A DNA stretch of 64,000 nucleotides from Sporolactobacillus sp. THM19-2 (GTDB lineage: Bacteria > Bacillota > Bacilli > Bacillales > Sporolactobacillaceae), in NCBI RefSeq assembly GCF_004153195.1, contig NZ_SEMC01000013.1:1-64000 (forward strand), in the 5' to 3' direction. The notes beneath the pieces were generated by a model, which was not told the origin of the DNA, did no database searches, and saw only the letters and a program-made list of their open reading frames with translations. Below, piece by piece: positions 8,770-17,176 of the stretch (its first letter is position 1; every line of letters begins with the position of its first letter). A program made the translations under genes and the position numbers.

Positions 8770-9648
8770 TCAGTTCCGATAGTGCGTGAAGATATATTTC
8801 ATAAAAGACTTCGAGGCGGGTGAAAGAGTTCTTGATTCATACCATGAAAGTCCGATCTGTCGTGTACATCCCGGCCATCTGACATGGATTTTTTTTACTT
8901 TGTTTTCGTCGATGTCCTTCTGATCGGGAAGCAGCGCGACGCCAAGCCCGGAAGCAACCAGCCCCAGAAGTGTGGTGACTTCTTCTCCTTCAAACGCAAT
9001 ATTCGGTATAAAGCTGGCTTTATGGCATAGTTTATCAGCAATTTTTCGCAGTTCAAACCCTTTTTTCATGGAAATAATCGGGTCATCTTTGACCTCATCC
9101 AGTGTGATCGATTTTTTATCTGCCAGCGGATGGGTGGCGGGGACCATCAGAAACAGTTCTTCCTCCCACAATTTTTCCCACTGGATATGCGGGTCCTCAT
9201 TGGAGTGATGGACCAGACAAAGATCAATTTCACCGGCCTGCAGTTGTTTGAGCAGGGAGACATTATTATTTTGATACAGTTTGATTTTTGTTCCCGGGTG
9301 CAGTTTTTGAAATCCGCTCAGGATGTCAGGAAGAATATTCACGCCCAGTGTGTGGAGAAAGCCGAGGGAAACTTCACCATGCTCCGGATCGAGGAGATAT
9401 TTTATCTCCTGCCTGGTATCTTTGAATTCCTTTAGAATACGGTTCACATGAACCAGAAACAGTTTCCCGTACTGATTGAGGATAATGCGGCGTCCCTGTC
9501 GTTCAAACAGGCTGACGCCCAGTTCTTCTTCCAGGCGGGCGATGGATCTGCTTAGTGCAGGCTGCGAAATGGACAACGCCTCGGCCGCCTGGGTCATGTG
9601 CTGCAGTTCCGCGACCTTTTGAAAGTATTCGATCTGCTGCCACTCCAT
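8770..9648 (-). CDS. LysR family transcriptional regulator
   Basis: 292-residue regulator. N-terminal winged helix-turn-helix is clear (MTQAAEALSISQPALSRSI, then EEELGVSLFERQGRRI), followed by a periplasmic-binding-like effector domain. I place the start at the ATG at 9648, 6 nt after AGGAGGGGG, rather than the TTG at 9654. It is divergent from an MFS exporter gene, the arrangement of yybE/yybF in B. subtilis, so it probably controls that transporter. The inducer is unknown. Confidence 0.9.
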   Translation of the reverse strand: MEWQQIEYFQKVAELQHMTQAAEALSISQPALSRSIARLEEELGVSLFERQGRRIILNQYGKLFLVHVNRILKEFKDTRQEIKYLLDPEHGEVSLGFLHTLGVNILPDILSGFQKLHPGTKIKLYQNNNVSLLKQLQAGEIDLCLVHHSNEDPHIQWEKLWEEELFLMVPATHPLADKKSITLDEVKDDPIISMKKGFELRKIADKLCHKASFIPNIAFEGEEVTTLLGLVASGLGVALLPDQKDIDENKVKKIHVRWPGCTRQIGLSWYESRTLSPASKSFMKYIFTHYRN

Positions 9649-9746
9649 GTTCAACCCCCTCCTCTTTTACAGGGATGGGTGCCTGAATCAGATGGAACCG
9701 CTGTCCCCTCATTTAATAGATTACCACAATATGATGAACCTGGTGC

Positions 9747-9757
9747 ATGAATTTCAT
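9747..9757. promoter_or_regulatory. Candidate LysR operator in the divergent intergenic region
   Basis: ATGAATTTCAT is a perfect inverted repeat (ATGAA-N-TTCAT) midway between the LysR and MFS genes. LysR regulators bind interrupted palindromes in this position; assignment is inference. Confidence 0.4.
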
Positions 9758-9837
9758 TCAATTTATATATTAGACATCATCAGTGCTTTAGCATAGTATG
9801 AAGTTTACCAACAGAGACAGAAAGGATGGACCTTAAC

Positions 9838-11079
9838 ATGGATTATCTTTCGCCGGGGAACAGGGAATTTAAGAAAACATTGATTGCCCTGTTCCTGGGC
9901 AGTTTTATTATGTTCGCAAATTTATACAGTACGCAGCCGGTGATCGCCGTCATTTCAAAACAGTTCCAGGTGCCGCCGGCCATGGCCAGCCTGACCTTAT
10001 CGGCAGCAACCGGTGCGATCGCCGTCTCGCTGCTCTTTGTCTCCTTCACCTCAGGTCTGTTTGACCGGAAAAAAATGATGGCCGCGGCATTAATATCTTC
10101 AGCATGCCTTTCCATTCTGGTCGGATTTATCGATTCTCTGCCGTTTCTGATCACGGTTCGTTTTATCCAGGGCGCGCTTCTGGCCGGTTACCCGTCGATC
10201 GCGATGGCTTACGTTAATGAAGAATTTGATAAAAAAGTTCTGGGTTATGTGATCGGCATTTATGTCAGCGGAAACAGCCTGGGTGGTCTGAGCGGACGAC
10301 TGATTGTCGGTTCTTTGAGCGATGTCTTTTCATGGCAGGTGGCAATTAGGCTGCTTGGCCTGCTGACCCTGGTGATGTGTACTCTGTTTTTATATCTTCT
10401 GCCGAAGTCAAGGCATTTTGATGCGAAAAAAGTTTCGCTGAAGCGGACGACAGCCGGATTCATTGAGAACATTGAAACACCTCCCCTGGTCCTTTTGTAT
10501 CTGATCGGTTTTATATTAATGGGCGGATTTGTGACGGTGTATAACTATATTGCCATTCCACTTATGGCGCCTCCTTATAACCTGAGTCAGACGGTTGTCG
10601 GCTTTATCTTTATGATCTTCCTGGTCGGAACATTCAGTTCGACCTGGATGGGGAAACTGTCAGACCACACCAGCCGTTCAGGCGTCATTGCCTTCAGCCT
10701 CTTTCTGATGATTTTTGGCCTTATCGTGACGATGGCCGACTCTCTGGTGCTGAAGATTACAGGGCTTGCTTTCTTGACATTTGGTTTCTTTGGCGGCCAT
10801 TCTGTTGCCAGCAGCTGGGTCGGTATTCTTGCCAACCGGCGTGAAAAGGCACAGTCCTCATCCCTTTACCTGCTCTTTTATTATGTCGGATCGAGCGTAG
10901 TGGGGTCAATTGGCGGACTGTTTCTCCAGTATTTCGGCTGGGCAGGCGTGGTGTTTTCAGTCAGCTTTATCTGTGTCACGGGGATGATCCTGACGATGAT
11001 TGTCCGCAGAATGGTCCTCAGAGGGGGAATACACGTCAGACATCATCGGCCGCATAAGGTGGCAGGGCAACATATCTGA
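9838..11079 (+). CDS. MFS transporter (YnfM/YybF-like exporter)
   Basis: About 413 residues with 12 predicted membrane segments in two halves. The family pattern is visible: ANLYSTQPVIAVISKQF in helix 1, then a charged loop FDRKKMM after helix 2, GYPSIAMAYVNEEF, and in the C-half GKLSDHTSRSG. Proteins of this group are drug or arabinose-type exporters with poorly known substrates. The ATG at 9838 is preferred because AAAGGA sits 11 nt before it, whereas the ATG at 9826 has no usable spacing. The divergent LysR gene is the likely regulator. Confidence 0.88.
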   Translation: MDYLSPGNREFKKTLIALFLGSFIMFANLYSTQPVIAVISKQFQVPPAMASLTLSAATGAIAVSLLFVSFTSGLFDRKKMMAAALISSACLSILVGFIDSLPFLITVRFIQGALLAGYPSIAMAYVNEEFDKKVLGYVIGIYVSGNSLGGLSGRLIVGSLSDVFSWQVAIRLLGLLTLVMCTLFLYLLPKSRHFDAKKVSLKRTTAGFIENIETPPLVLLYLIGFILMGGFVTVYNYIAIPLMAPPYNLSQTVVGFIFMIFLVGTFSSTWMGKLSDHTSRSGVIAFSLFLMIFGLIVTMADSLVLKITGLAFLTFGFFGGHSVASSWVGILANRREKAQSSSLYLLFYYVGSSVVGSIGGLFLQYFGWAGVVFSVSFICVTGMILTMIVRRMVLRGGIHVRHHRPHKVAGQHI

Positions 11080-11089
11080 AAATACCAGC

Positions 11090-11113
11090 AAAGCCCAGGA
11101 CCCGGGCTTTTAT
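11090..11113 (+). terminator. Probable terminator of the MFS gene
   Basis: AAAGCCC (11090-11096) and GGGCTTT (11104-11110) form a 7-bp stem with a short T-rich end. Confidence 0.65.
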
Positions 11114-11152
11114 AGTCAGATTTTACCAAAAGTAGAAAAGGATTCAGCCTCT

Positions 11153-11160
11153 GATATAAT
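11153..11160 (+). promoter_or_regulatory. Putative extended -10 promoter of the second M3 peptidase
   Basis: TGATATAAT (TG-N-TATAAT, 11152-11160) lies about 50 nt before the start. No good -35 is seen, consistent with an extended -10. Confidence 0.5.
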
Positions 11161-11208
11161 AAGGACGGAATACCTTCAGCCTGCAAGTGAAGAAAAGGGG
11201 TGCCGGGA

Positions 11209-12903
11209 TTGGCTGTATTTGAAGAATACAAATATGAACGTCCGGACGTGGAAGCAGTGAATAAGCAATTTGCCGCTGCATTCAAGTCATTTCAGTCTGC
11301 AGCTTCTGCTGAGGAGGCGGAAAAAGCAGCAGACCGGATTAATGATTTGCGCAAACATCTGGATTCACTATTTAACCTGGTGGAAATCAGACATACCGTG
11401 AACACGGAGGATCGTTTTTATAAAAGGGAAAACGACTTCATGGATGAGACCATGCCGATTTTCGAGGGAAAGACGACTGAGTATTACAAATTGTTAATGG
11501 ATTCGCCCTTTCGCGGGGAACTCGAAGAAAAATGGGGCAAACAGCTTTTTGCATTAGCGGAGGCTCAGCTGAAATCATTTTCTCCTGAGATTATTCCATT
11601 AATGCAGCAGGAAAATAAGTGGGCCTCCAAATATACCAGACGGGTTGCCGCTGCAAAAATTCCGTTTGAAGGTGAAGAGCGCACACTTGCCCAGCTTGGA
11701 CCCTTTATGGAGTCGGAGGACCGTGCAACGCGAAAGGCCGCATCAGAAGCGCGATTCGGATATTTTGCCGAACATGAGGAAGAATTTGATGAGATTTATG
11801 ACCGGCTGGTAAAAATCCGGACGGAAATCGCCCATAAACTCGGTTTTGCCAATTATGCCGACCTCAGTTATTATCGTATGTCACGCATCGGTTATGATAA
11901 AGCGATGGTGGCCGATTACCGTGAGTCAATCAGGAAATATGTCGTACCGGCGGCGAATAAACTGTATGAACGACAGCGGAAACGGATCGGTACCGATAAA
12001 CTGTATATCTACGATGAGCCGTTCACATTTAAAACCGGTAACGCAAAGCCGAAGGGAAATGCCGAGTGGATTTTGAAAAACGGAGAACAGATGTATCATG
12101 AACTTTCTCCGGAGACAGATCAGTTTTTTCATTTTATGCAGGATCATCATCTGATGGATCTGATGGCAACAAAGGGCAAAGCAGGGGGAGGGTACTGTAC
12201 CTATATATTCGATTATCAATCCCCGTTTATCTTTTCCAACTTTAATGGAACGGCCGGCGACATTGATGTCCTGACGCATGAAGCCGGACATGCTTTCCAG
12301 GTTTATACCACACATTCAGATATTCCTGAATATCGCTGGCCGACTTATGAAGGGGCGGAGATCCATTCAATGAGCATGGAATTCTTCACCTGGCCATGGA
12401 TGAAGCTGTTCTTCAAAGAGGACACGGAAAAACGCAAATTTGCTCATCTGAGTGAAGCCCTTCTCTTCCTGCCCTATGGTGTGAGTGTCGATGAATTCCA
12501 GCATGTTGTGTATGAACATCCTGAGATGACCCCGGCTGAGAGAAAGCTGGCCTGGAAAAAGATTGAAAAGAAATATCTCCCGCATCGGAATTACGATGGT
12601 TTTGATTATCTGGAACGCGGGGGCTTCTGGCAGCGTCAGTCTCATATCTATGAAGATCCGTTTTATTATATCGATTATACGCTGGCGCAGGTCTGTGCGT
12701 TTGAGTTCTGGAAGAAATCTCAGGAGGACTATCATTCGGCGTGGAAAGATTATCTTCACCTGTGCAGACAGGGAGGAAGTCAGTCCTTTCTTGATCTTGT
12801 CCGAACGGCGGGACTGGTTTCTCCCTTCGAAAAAGGTTGCGTAGAATCCACCCTGTCAGCTGTAGCTTCATGGCTGGATCAGGTGGACGACAGGAAATTG
12901 TGA
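11209..12903 (+). CDS. M3 family oligoendopeptidase
   Basis: 564-residue zinc peptidase with HEAGH at about residues 357-361 (from the TTG start) and the downstream glutamate in GAEIHSMSMEFF. This is the shorter M3 subgroup, distinct from PepF at 4320; the two share family but little sequence. Start choice: TTG at 11209 has AAAAGGGG 8 nt upstream and gives MAVFEEYKYERPDV, the usual N-terminus; GTG at 11200 abuts the ribosome site. It stands alone between the MFS gene and a strong terminator. Confidence 0.92.
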   Translation: MAVFEEYKYERPDVEAVNKQFAAAFKSFQSAASAEEAEKAADRINDLRKHLDSLFNLVEIRHTVNTEDRFYKRENDFMDETMPIFEGKTTEYYKLLMDSPFRGELEEKWGKQLFALAEAQLKSFSPEIIPLMQQENKWASKYTRRVAAAKIPFEGEERTLAQLGPFMESEDRATRKAASEARFGYFAEHEEEFDEIYDRLVKIRTEIAHKLGFANYADLSYYRMSRIGYDKAMVADYRESIRKYVVPAANKLYERQRKRIGTDKLYIYDEPFTFKTGNAKPKGNAEWILKNGEQMYHELSPETDQFFHFMQDHHLMDLMATKGKAGGGYCTYIFDYQSPFIFSNFNGTAGDIDVLTHEAGHAFQVYTTHSDIPEYRWPTYEGAEIHSMSMEFFTWPWMKLFFKEDTEKRKFAHLSEALLFLPYGVSVDEFQHVVYEHPEMTPAERKLAWKKIEKKYLPHRNYDGFDYLERGGFWQRQSHIYEDPFYYIDYTLAQVCAFEFWKKSQEDYHSAWKDYLHLCRQGGSQSFLDLVRTAGLVSPFEKGCVESTLSAVASWLDQVDDRKL

Positions 12904-12937
12904 AATATCTTTCGGGGGAGATGCCATCCTCCGATAT

Positions 12938-12981
12938 GATAAAAAGCAGCAGAACCGGATGGCCGGCCGCTGCTTTTTATC
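12938..12981. terminator. Bidirectional terminator
   Basis: A perfect 13-bp stem, GATAAAAAGCAGC / GCTGCTTTTTATC, with an 18-nt loop lies between the M3 peptidase gene and the convergent transglycosylase gene. Confidence 0.88.
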
Positions 12982-13007
12982 TTATAAAAGAGATGGTTTC
13001 TCATCAT

Positions 13008-13691
13008 TCAGACTTGGGCAAGTACACGCCGGACATAAGCCTGCGTTTCAGGGAACGGGGGGATCCCGGCATATTTATCCACATTCCCTGAACCTGCATT
13101 ATACGCGGCAAGGGCCAGGTCAGCCCGGCCGTTGTATTGATCCAGTAACTGCCGGAAATATTTTGTTCCCCCGTCAATATTTTCAGCCGGATCCATGGCA
13201 TCAGTTACCCCCATGGACCGGGCTGTATCGGGCATCAGCTGCATCAGACCGAGCGCCCCCGATGAGCTGACCGCCGATGGATTGCCCCCGGATTCAGCAG
13301 AGATAATCGATTGAATCAACCGGGGATCAACAGCGTATTTCTCACCTGCACGTCGGATCAATCCGTCGTACCCGCCCGGCTCCGCGACCGGCTGTTTACC
13401 CGGATGATGAACCGGGCGTAAATCCAGCGGAGGTAATGCCTGCGCCATCGACTGCCAGAGTGCATCATCGGTTGTGTTTTGGCTGGCGGAGTATGGTGTG
13501 ACACTTCCGTTCAGATCGCCTGTTTCTGCCGAATTTTTCTGAATTGAAATCAGAAGGACATTTAATAAATCAGAGAACAGGCTGTCTGATTTATTTTCGG
13601 CATCTGATCCGTTTTGAAACAGCAGCGGGCTGCTGCTGTTCATCATGTGCATTGCCATGACTCTGTATAGTTCAGCTGACTCCATACTCAA
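13008..13691 (-). CDS. Lytic transglycosylase, SLT domain (YjbJ-like)
   Basis: 227 residues. The last ~120 form a family 1 SLT domain: catalytic glutamate in SAESGGNPSAVS, then GALGLMQLMPDTA, NIDGGTKYF and LALAAYNAG. The N-terminal ~95 residues are low-complexity and lack an obvious signal peptide, so export is not explained. It would cleave peptidoglycan glycan strands. The start codon overlaps the stop of the CYTH gene (ATGA), so the two are translationally coupled. Order matches yjbK-yjbJ of B. subtilis. Confidence 0.9.
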   Translation of the reverse strand: MSMESAELYRVMAMHMMNSSSPLLFQNGSDAENKSDSLFSDLLNVLLISIQKNSAETGDLNGSVTPYSASQNTTDDALWQSMAQALPPLDLRPVHHPGKQPVAEPGGYDGLIRRAGEKYAVDPRLIQSIISAESGGNPSAVSSSGALGLMQLMPDTARSMGVTDAMDPAENIDGGTKYFRQLLDQYNGRADLALAAYNAGSGNVDKYAGIPPFPETQAYVRRVLAQV

Positions 13692-14284
13692 TTCTGATCC
13701 TTTCCCTTCGCTTCAAGAATGGCTTCATAAAGGCGCAAAATTTTATTTTTTGAAGGCCTTAAAGGGATAGAAGCCTTTTTCAGCAGTTTTGAGAAAATCT
13801 GACGGCCTTCTGCATCATCTTCTGCTTCATATTCCAGCTCAAAATCTTCATGATTCAAATAATAACTGTGATCAAGAAAAAGTGTACCTTTCTGATAAGG
13901 AAATTCGCTGCGAAGCGTCATTAATTCCCCTATATGTACGAGCTGATCGACGTTTACGCCACTTCCGGAGATCGCCTGCTCAATCGTTCCCGCGGGCATG
14001 ATCCCGAGTTGGATCAGTTTATCACTTTCTTCTTTGCTGAGCGCCTGGTGTGTTTCAAGTGTATTCCCGTTATATGGCTGCTTCAGAGTAAAATCATGTT
14101 GTCCGTTTAGATGTCTGATCCGAAGAGCTGATTTTTTATTGCGCAGACCAAAAGTAGGCGTGTCAAAATAATCATTGATCTGTTTGAAAAAAGAGGACTC
14201 ATTCAGATCAAATAACCGGCACAATTGCTTAAATTCTGATTCCGTCAGCATATTTTTAAATTCAATTTCCAATTCATGAGACAT
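13688..14284 (-). CDS. CYTH domain protein (YjbK-like)
   Basis: 198 residues beginning with the ExExK signature ELEIEFK that coordinates metal in the triphosphate tunnel fold. Further conserved basic and acidic residues (LRIRHL, FTLKQP, FELEYEAEDD) line the tunnel. CYTH proteins hydrolyse inorganic triphosphate or related nucleotides; the substrate of YjbK orthologues is not settled. First gene of a two-gene operon with the transglycosylase, divergent from NAD kinase. Confidence 0.9.
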   Translation of the reverse strand: MSHELEIEFKNMLTESEFKQLCRLFDLNESSFFKQINDYFDTPTFGLRNKKSALRIRHLNGQHDFTLKQPYNGNTLETHQALSKEESDKLIQLGIMPAGTIEQAISGSGVNVDQLVHIGELMTLRSEFPYQKGTLFLDHSYYLNHEDFELEYEAEDDAEGRQIFSKLLKKASIPLRPSKNKILRLYEAILEAKGKDQN

Positions 14285-14450
14285 ATCCGAAAAACACCTG
14301 TACTTTTTATGATTTATTATGGAGGATAGGTATTCACTCGTACTTTTGATTAAATTATGACATAATGAGTGATAAGAAACAATATGGATTTTTCCCGGAG
14401 AGTTACGTGAGCTAAAAGATGAAACGGATCAGTGAGGAGGTTCGACGCGG

Positions 14451-15293
14451 ATGAATGACAAGCATGCAACAATTGCTGATGGCCTGCCGGCAGGAAGTTT
14501 AAAGGCATTCGCGGTTGAAACCAGAGGGGACGATTTTTCAAATACACTCAAGGAACGAATCAGCCATTATCTGACGGATTTTGGTTTGACATACAATGAT
14601 AAGCATCCGGATATCGTCATTTCAGTGGGAGGGGACGGTACACTGCTTCAGGCTTTTCATCGTTATGTGCACAGCTTGTCAAGCACGACATTTGTCGGTG
14701 TGCATACGGGTCATCTGGGCTTTTATGCGGACTGGACTTCAGATGAAGTGGAAAAATTAGTCATATCTATTGCCAGAGATCGTTGCAGCATTGTCCAGTA
14801 CCCGCTCTTGCGCATCAATATCAGCTATCTGAATGGATCTCCAGATAACTCCTGGCTGGCATTGAATGAATGCACGGTACGGGCCTATGATGGACTTCTT
14901 GTCGCCGATGTGTTGATCAGGGGTGAGAAATTTGAAAGTTTCAGAGGAGACGGGTTGTGTTTTTCGACACCCACCGGTTCCACTGCTTATAATAAGGGCC
15001 TGTCAGGAGCCATTATTCATCCGTCACTTGCTTCGATACAACTGGCAGAAATTGCGTCCATTAATAACAGAGTCTACCGGACGATTGGCTCTCCGCTTAT
15101 CCTTCCCAGACATCATCAGTGTCAGGTGGAGCCGGTAGGCGAACAGCGCTTTAATCTCACCATTGATCATTTATCCAGCGAGCATGATAATGTCAGGAGA
15201 ATTGAATTCAGCGTGGCTGACGAGATGATCCGGTTCGCCAGATTTCGCCCCTTCCCGTTCTGGCGACGTGTCCGGGACTCATTTATTGGTTAA
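14451..15293 (+). CDS. nadK: NAD kinase
   Basis: 280-residue enzyme phosphorylating NAD to NADP. The diphosphate-binding [10 protein letters not shown] is near residue 60 and the NAD site [14 protein letters not shown] near 180. Length fits the short Bacillus type (YjbN). GGAGG lies upstream at slightly long spacing. In B. subtilis, yjbL and the (p)ppGpp synthetase gene yjbM (relQ/sasB) separate yjbK and yjbN; here they are absent and nadK is divergent directly from the CYTH gene. Confidence 0.95.
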   Translation: MNDKHATIADGLPAGSLKAFAVETRGDDFSNTLKERISHYLTDFGLTYNDKHPDIVISVGGDGTLLQAFHRYVHSLSSTTFVGVHTGHLGFYADWTSDEVEKLVISIARDRCSIVQYPLLRINISYLNGSPDNSWLALNECTVRAYDGLLVADVLIRGEKFESFRGDGLCFSTPTGSTAYNKGLSGAIIHPSLASIQLAEIASINNRVYRTIGSPLILPRHHQCQVEPVGEQRFNLTIDHLSSEHDNVRRIEFSVADEMIRFARFRPFPFWRRVRDSFIG

Positions 15294-15298
15294 AGGAT

Positions 15299-16249
15299 GT
15301 GAAACGGGCTGATTCAACAATGAACAAGGACAACTACTGTTATCGTATCGAACAGAAAATCAGCAGAGCGCACGAAGGAATGACTCTGCGTGATTATTTA
15401 CGTAAAGAACTGCATGTCTCCAGACGCGCGCTGTCCGCCATTAAGTATAAAGGCGGGTTTTTGTTAATTGACGGCAGGGTGTGTACGGTCAGGCATGTAC
15501 TCAAGCGCGGGGAAGTACTGAAAGTGATCTTTCCGCCTGAGGAACCCAGCGATTTTCTGAAAAGTGAACCTGTGCCACTTGATATCGCGTATGAAGATGA
15601 TGATCTGGTGATTGTTAATAAACCGCCGAACATGGCCGTCATCCCCTCACATCAATATCCTTCCGGAACAGTGGCGAATGGCCTGCTTGCTTACTTCAGA
15701 AAAGAGAAGCTGGCTTCAACCGTACATATTGTCAATCGTCTGGACCGAAATACTTCAGGGCTTATGCTGGTTGCCAAAAACCGGTTCAGTCACGAGAAGT
15801 TTTTTCGCATGCAGAAGAAGAAGGAAATTCATCGGAGATACCTGGCGTTTGCTGCCGGTGTCCTTTCTGAGGATGAGGGAATCCTTGATATGCCGATTGG
15901 CCGAAAAGAGGGCAGCATCATTGAACGACGTGTGGACTGGTCTCTGGGAAGAAGATCAGTAACACGTTTTAAAGTCCTTCACAGGTACAAAGATCGGACA
16001 CTGCTTGTCATTCAGCTGGAGACGGGCAGAACGCACCAGATTCGTGTTCATTTTTCCTCCATCGGTCATCCGCTTCTCGGTGACGATCTTTACGGTGGAC
16101 CGATGAATTTGATTAAACGCCAGGCCTTGCACAGCTTTGAGTTATCCTTCGTCCATCCTTTTACGGGACAAAGCATTCATTTGCATGCTTCCCCTCCCGC
16201 AGATATGGCCAGACTGACAGATCTCACTCTTGATTTGAAGAGATTATAA
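15299..16249 (+). CDS. RluD-family pseudouridine synthase (YjbO-like)
   Basis: About 316 residues. An S4-like RNA-binding segment (DYLRKELHVSRRALSAIKYKG) occupies the N-terminus, and the catalytic domain carries the RLD motif (VNRLDRNTSGLML) with catalytic D149. It also has the typical ETGRTHQIRVH and HPLLGDDLYG. It would isomerise uridines in rRNA. It starts 6 nt after the nadK stop, so the two are likely cotranscribed, as in B. subtilis. The start is uncertain: GTG 15299 has AAAGGA too close, ATG 15320 has no ribosome site. Confidence 0.9.
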   Translation: MKRADSTMNKDNYCYRIEQKISRAHEGMTLRDYLRKELHVSRRALSAIKYKGGFLLIDGRVCTVRHVLKRGEVLKVIFPPEEPSDFLKSEPVPLDIAYEDDDLVIVNKPPNMAVIPSHQYPSGTVANGLLAYFRKEKLASTVHIVNRLDRNTSGLMLVAKNRFSHEKFFRMQKKKEIHRRYLAFAAGVLSEDEGILDMPIGRKEGSIIERRVDWSLGRRSVTRFKVLHRYKDRTLLVIQLETGRTHQIRVHFSSIGHPLLGDDLYGGPMNLIKRQALHSFELSFVHPFTGQSIHLHASPPADMARLTDLTLDLKRL

Positions 16250-16975
16250 AGAAAACCTGAGCCGGCTGAGCTCTGGTTGCACGTACATGATCTTTACTTT
16301 CCTGTGACAGAAGCGCGAGAGGAAAACATCGCTATCCGGGAATATGACAGCTTCGAAACGTAAAGGAATATCCAGCAGGTCAGCAGGATACATGCATAGG
16401 AACAATGAAAAAAAACGGGATGGCTGTCCTCCTTAAAGATCACGAAGTTTTCTTGAAATCAACGGGCGATTACGAGGTCACGATGTACATCTTCTTGAAC
16501 AGTATGACTCAGCTTACTTGTACTGACTCAATTAGTGGGAAAAATGCTCAGTATTCATTAGAGCCCGGCAGCGATTGCCATGCCAATCGGCGCGCCGGCC
16601 GGCGGCATTCGGGCGACTGTCATCAGCACCCATTGACATTCAGTATCATGTCAATGGGTGTCCTCTTGATCTTTTTTTACTGACTGATCACGCCTGCCCT
16701 GCGGCTGCTGCCCGGGCAGGCAGATCTGGACACGAATGTGTACGGTCTCAGCCAGGTTCCGGCACAACAGGAGGATCCGGTTGCCTGATCGCTAATCTCG
16801 AAATTGTCGATCAAAAAATGTAAATCGTGCTCGTCAGGATGAACCACCTTTTAAGGTGGTTCGCTGTTATGAAGGCCAATTGTTCTGTTGAGCAGTAATA
16901 ATTTTTTTCCCGTTGCATATCATGGATGTGACCCTCTGACATTCGGCCTGTCATTTAAGCATTCCTGAATGTATA
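16250..16975. other. Long gene-poor interval with hairpins
   Basis: No intact gene is supported. It contains a perfect 13-bp inverted repeat (CACCCATTGACAT / ATGTCAATGGGTG, 16627-16660) followed by a T run after about 10 nt, and a second perfect 10-bp inverted repeat GAACCACCTT-tt-AAGGTGGTTC (16841-16862). A reading frame ending at 16788 with SQVPAQQEDPVA looks protein-like and may be a gene remnant. The short ORF at 16405-16683 has no protein character. Confidence 0.45.
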
Positions 16976-16989
16976 TGTAAGCGCTTACT
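16976..16989. promoter_or_regulatory. Catabolite-responsive element (CcpA site) upstream of the fad operon
   Basis: TGTAAGCGCTTACT fits the cre consensus TGWAARCGYTWNCW at all 14 positions and is centred on a 12-bp palindrome. It lies about 190 nt before the acyl-CoA synthetase gene. Confidence 0.8.
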
Positions 16990-17176
16990 GTGCAAGTCCT
17001 CTGCAATACAGCCCAGTCACCCTGCCACGCGTCCCGGTCAAAAAGACCTCCCTGTTGCCATGAAACCCGTACACTGCCTTCCAACGTAAAATTTAACGTA
17101 TTCCGACGGGAACCGGTCACGCCGTTGTGTCGATCTGTTGAGGTTTCTGAATTCATGATATCTGGAGGGATTTCAC

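Noticed and set aside
12413-12871. 152-codon ORF antisense to the second M3 peptidase
   Set aside because: Shadow frame of a gene with clear zinc-site motifs; no ribosome site.
16955-16975. FadR site near CATTC-CT-GAATG
   Set aside because: The arms face the opposite way from the Bacillus FadR consensus (TGAATG...CATTCA).
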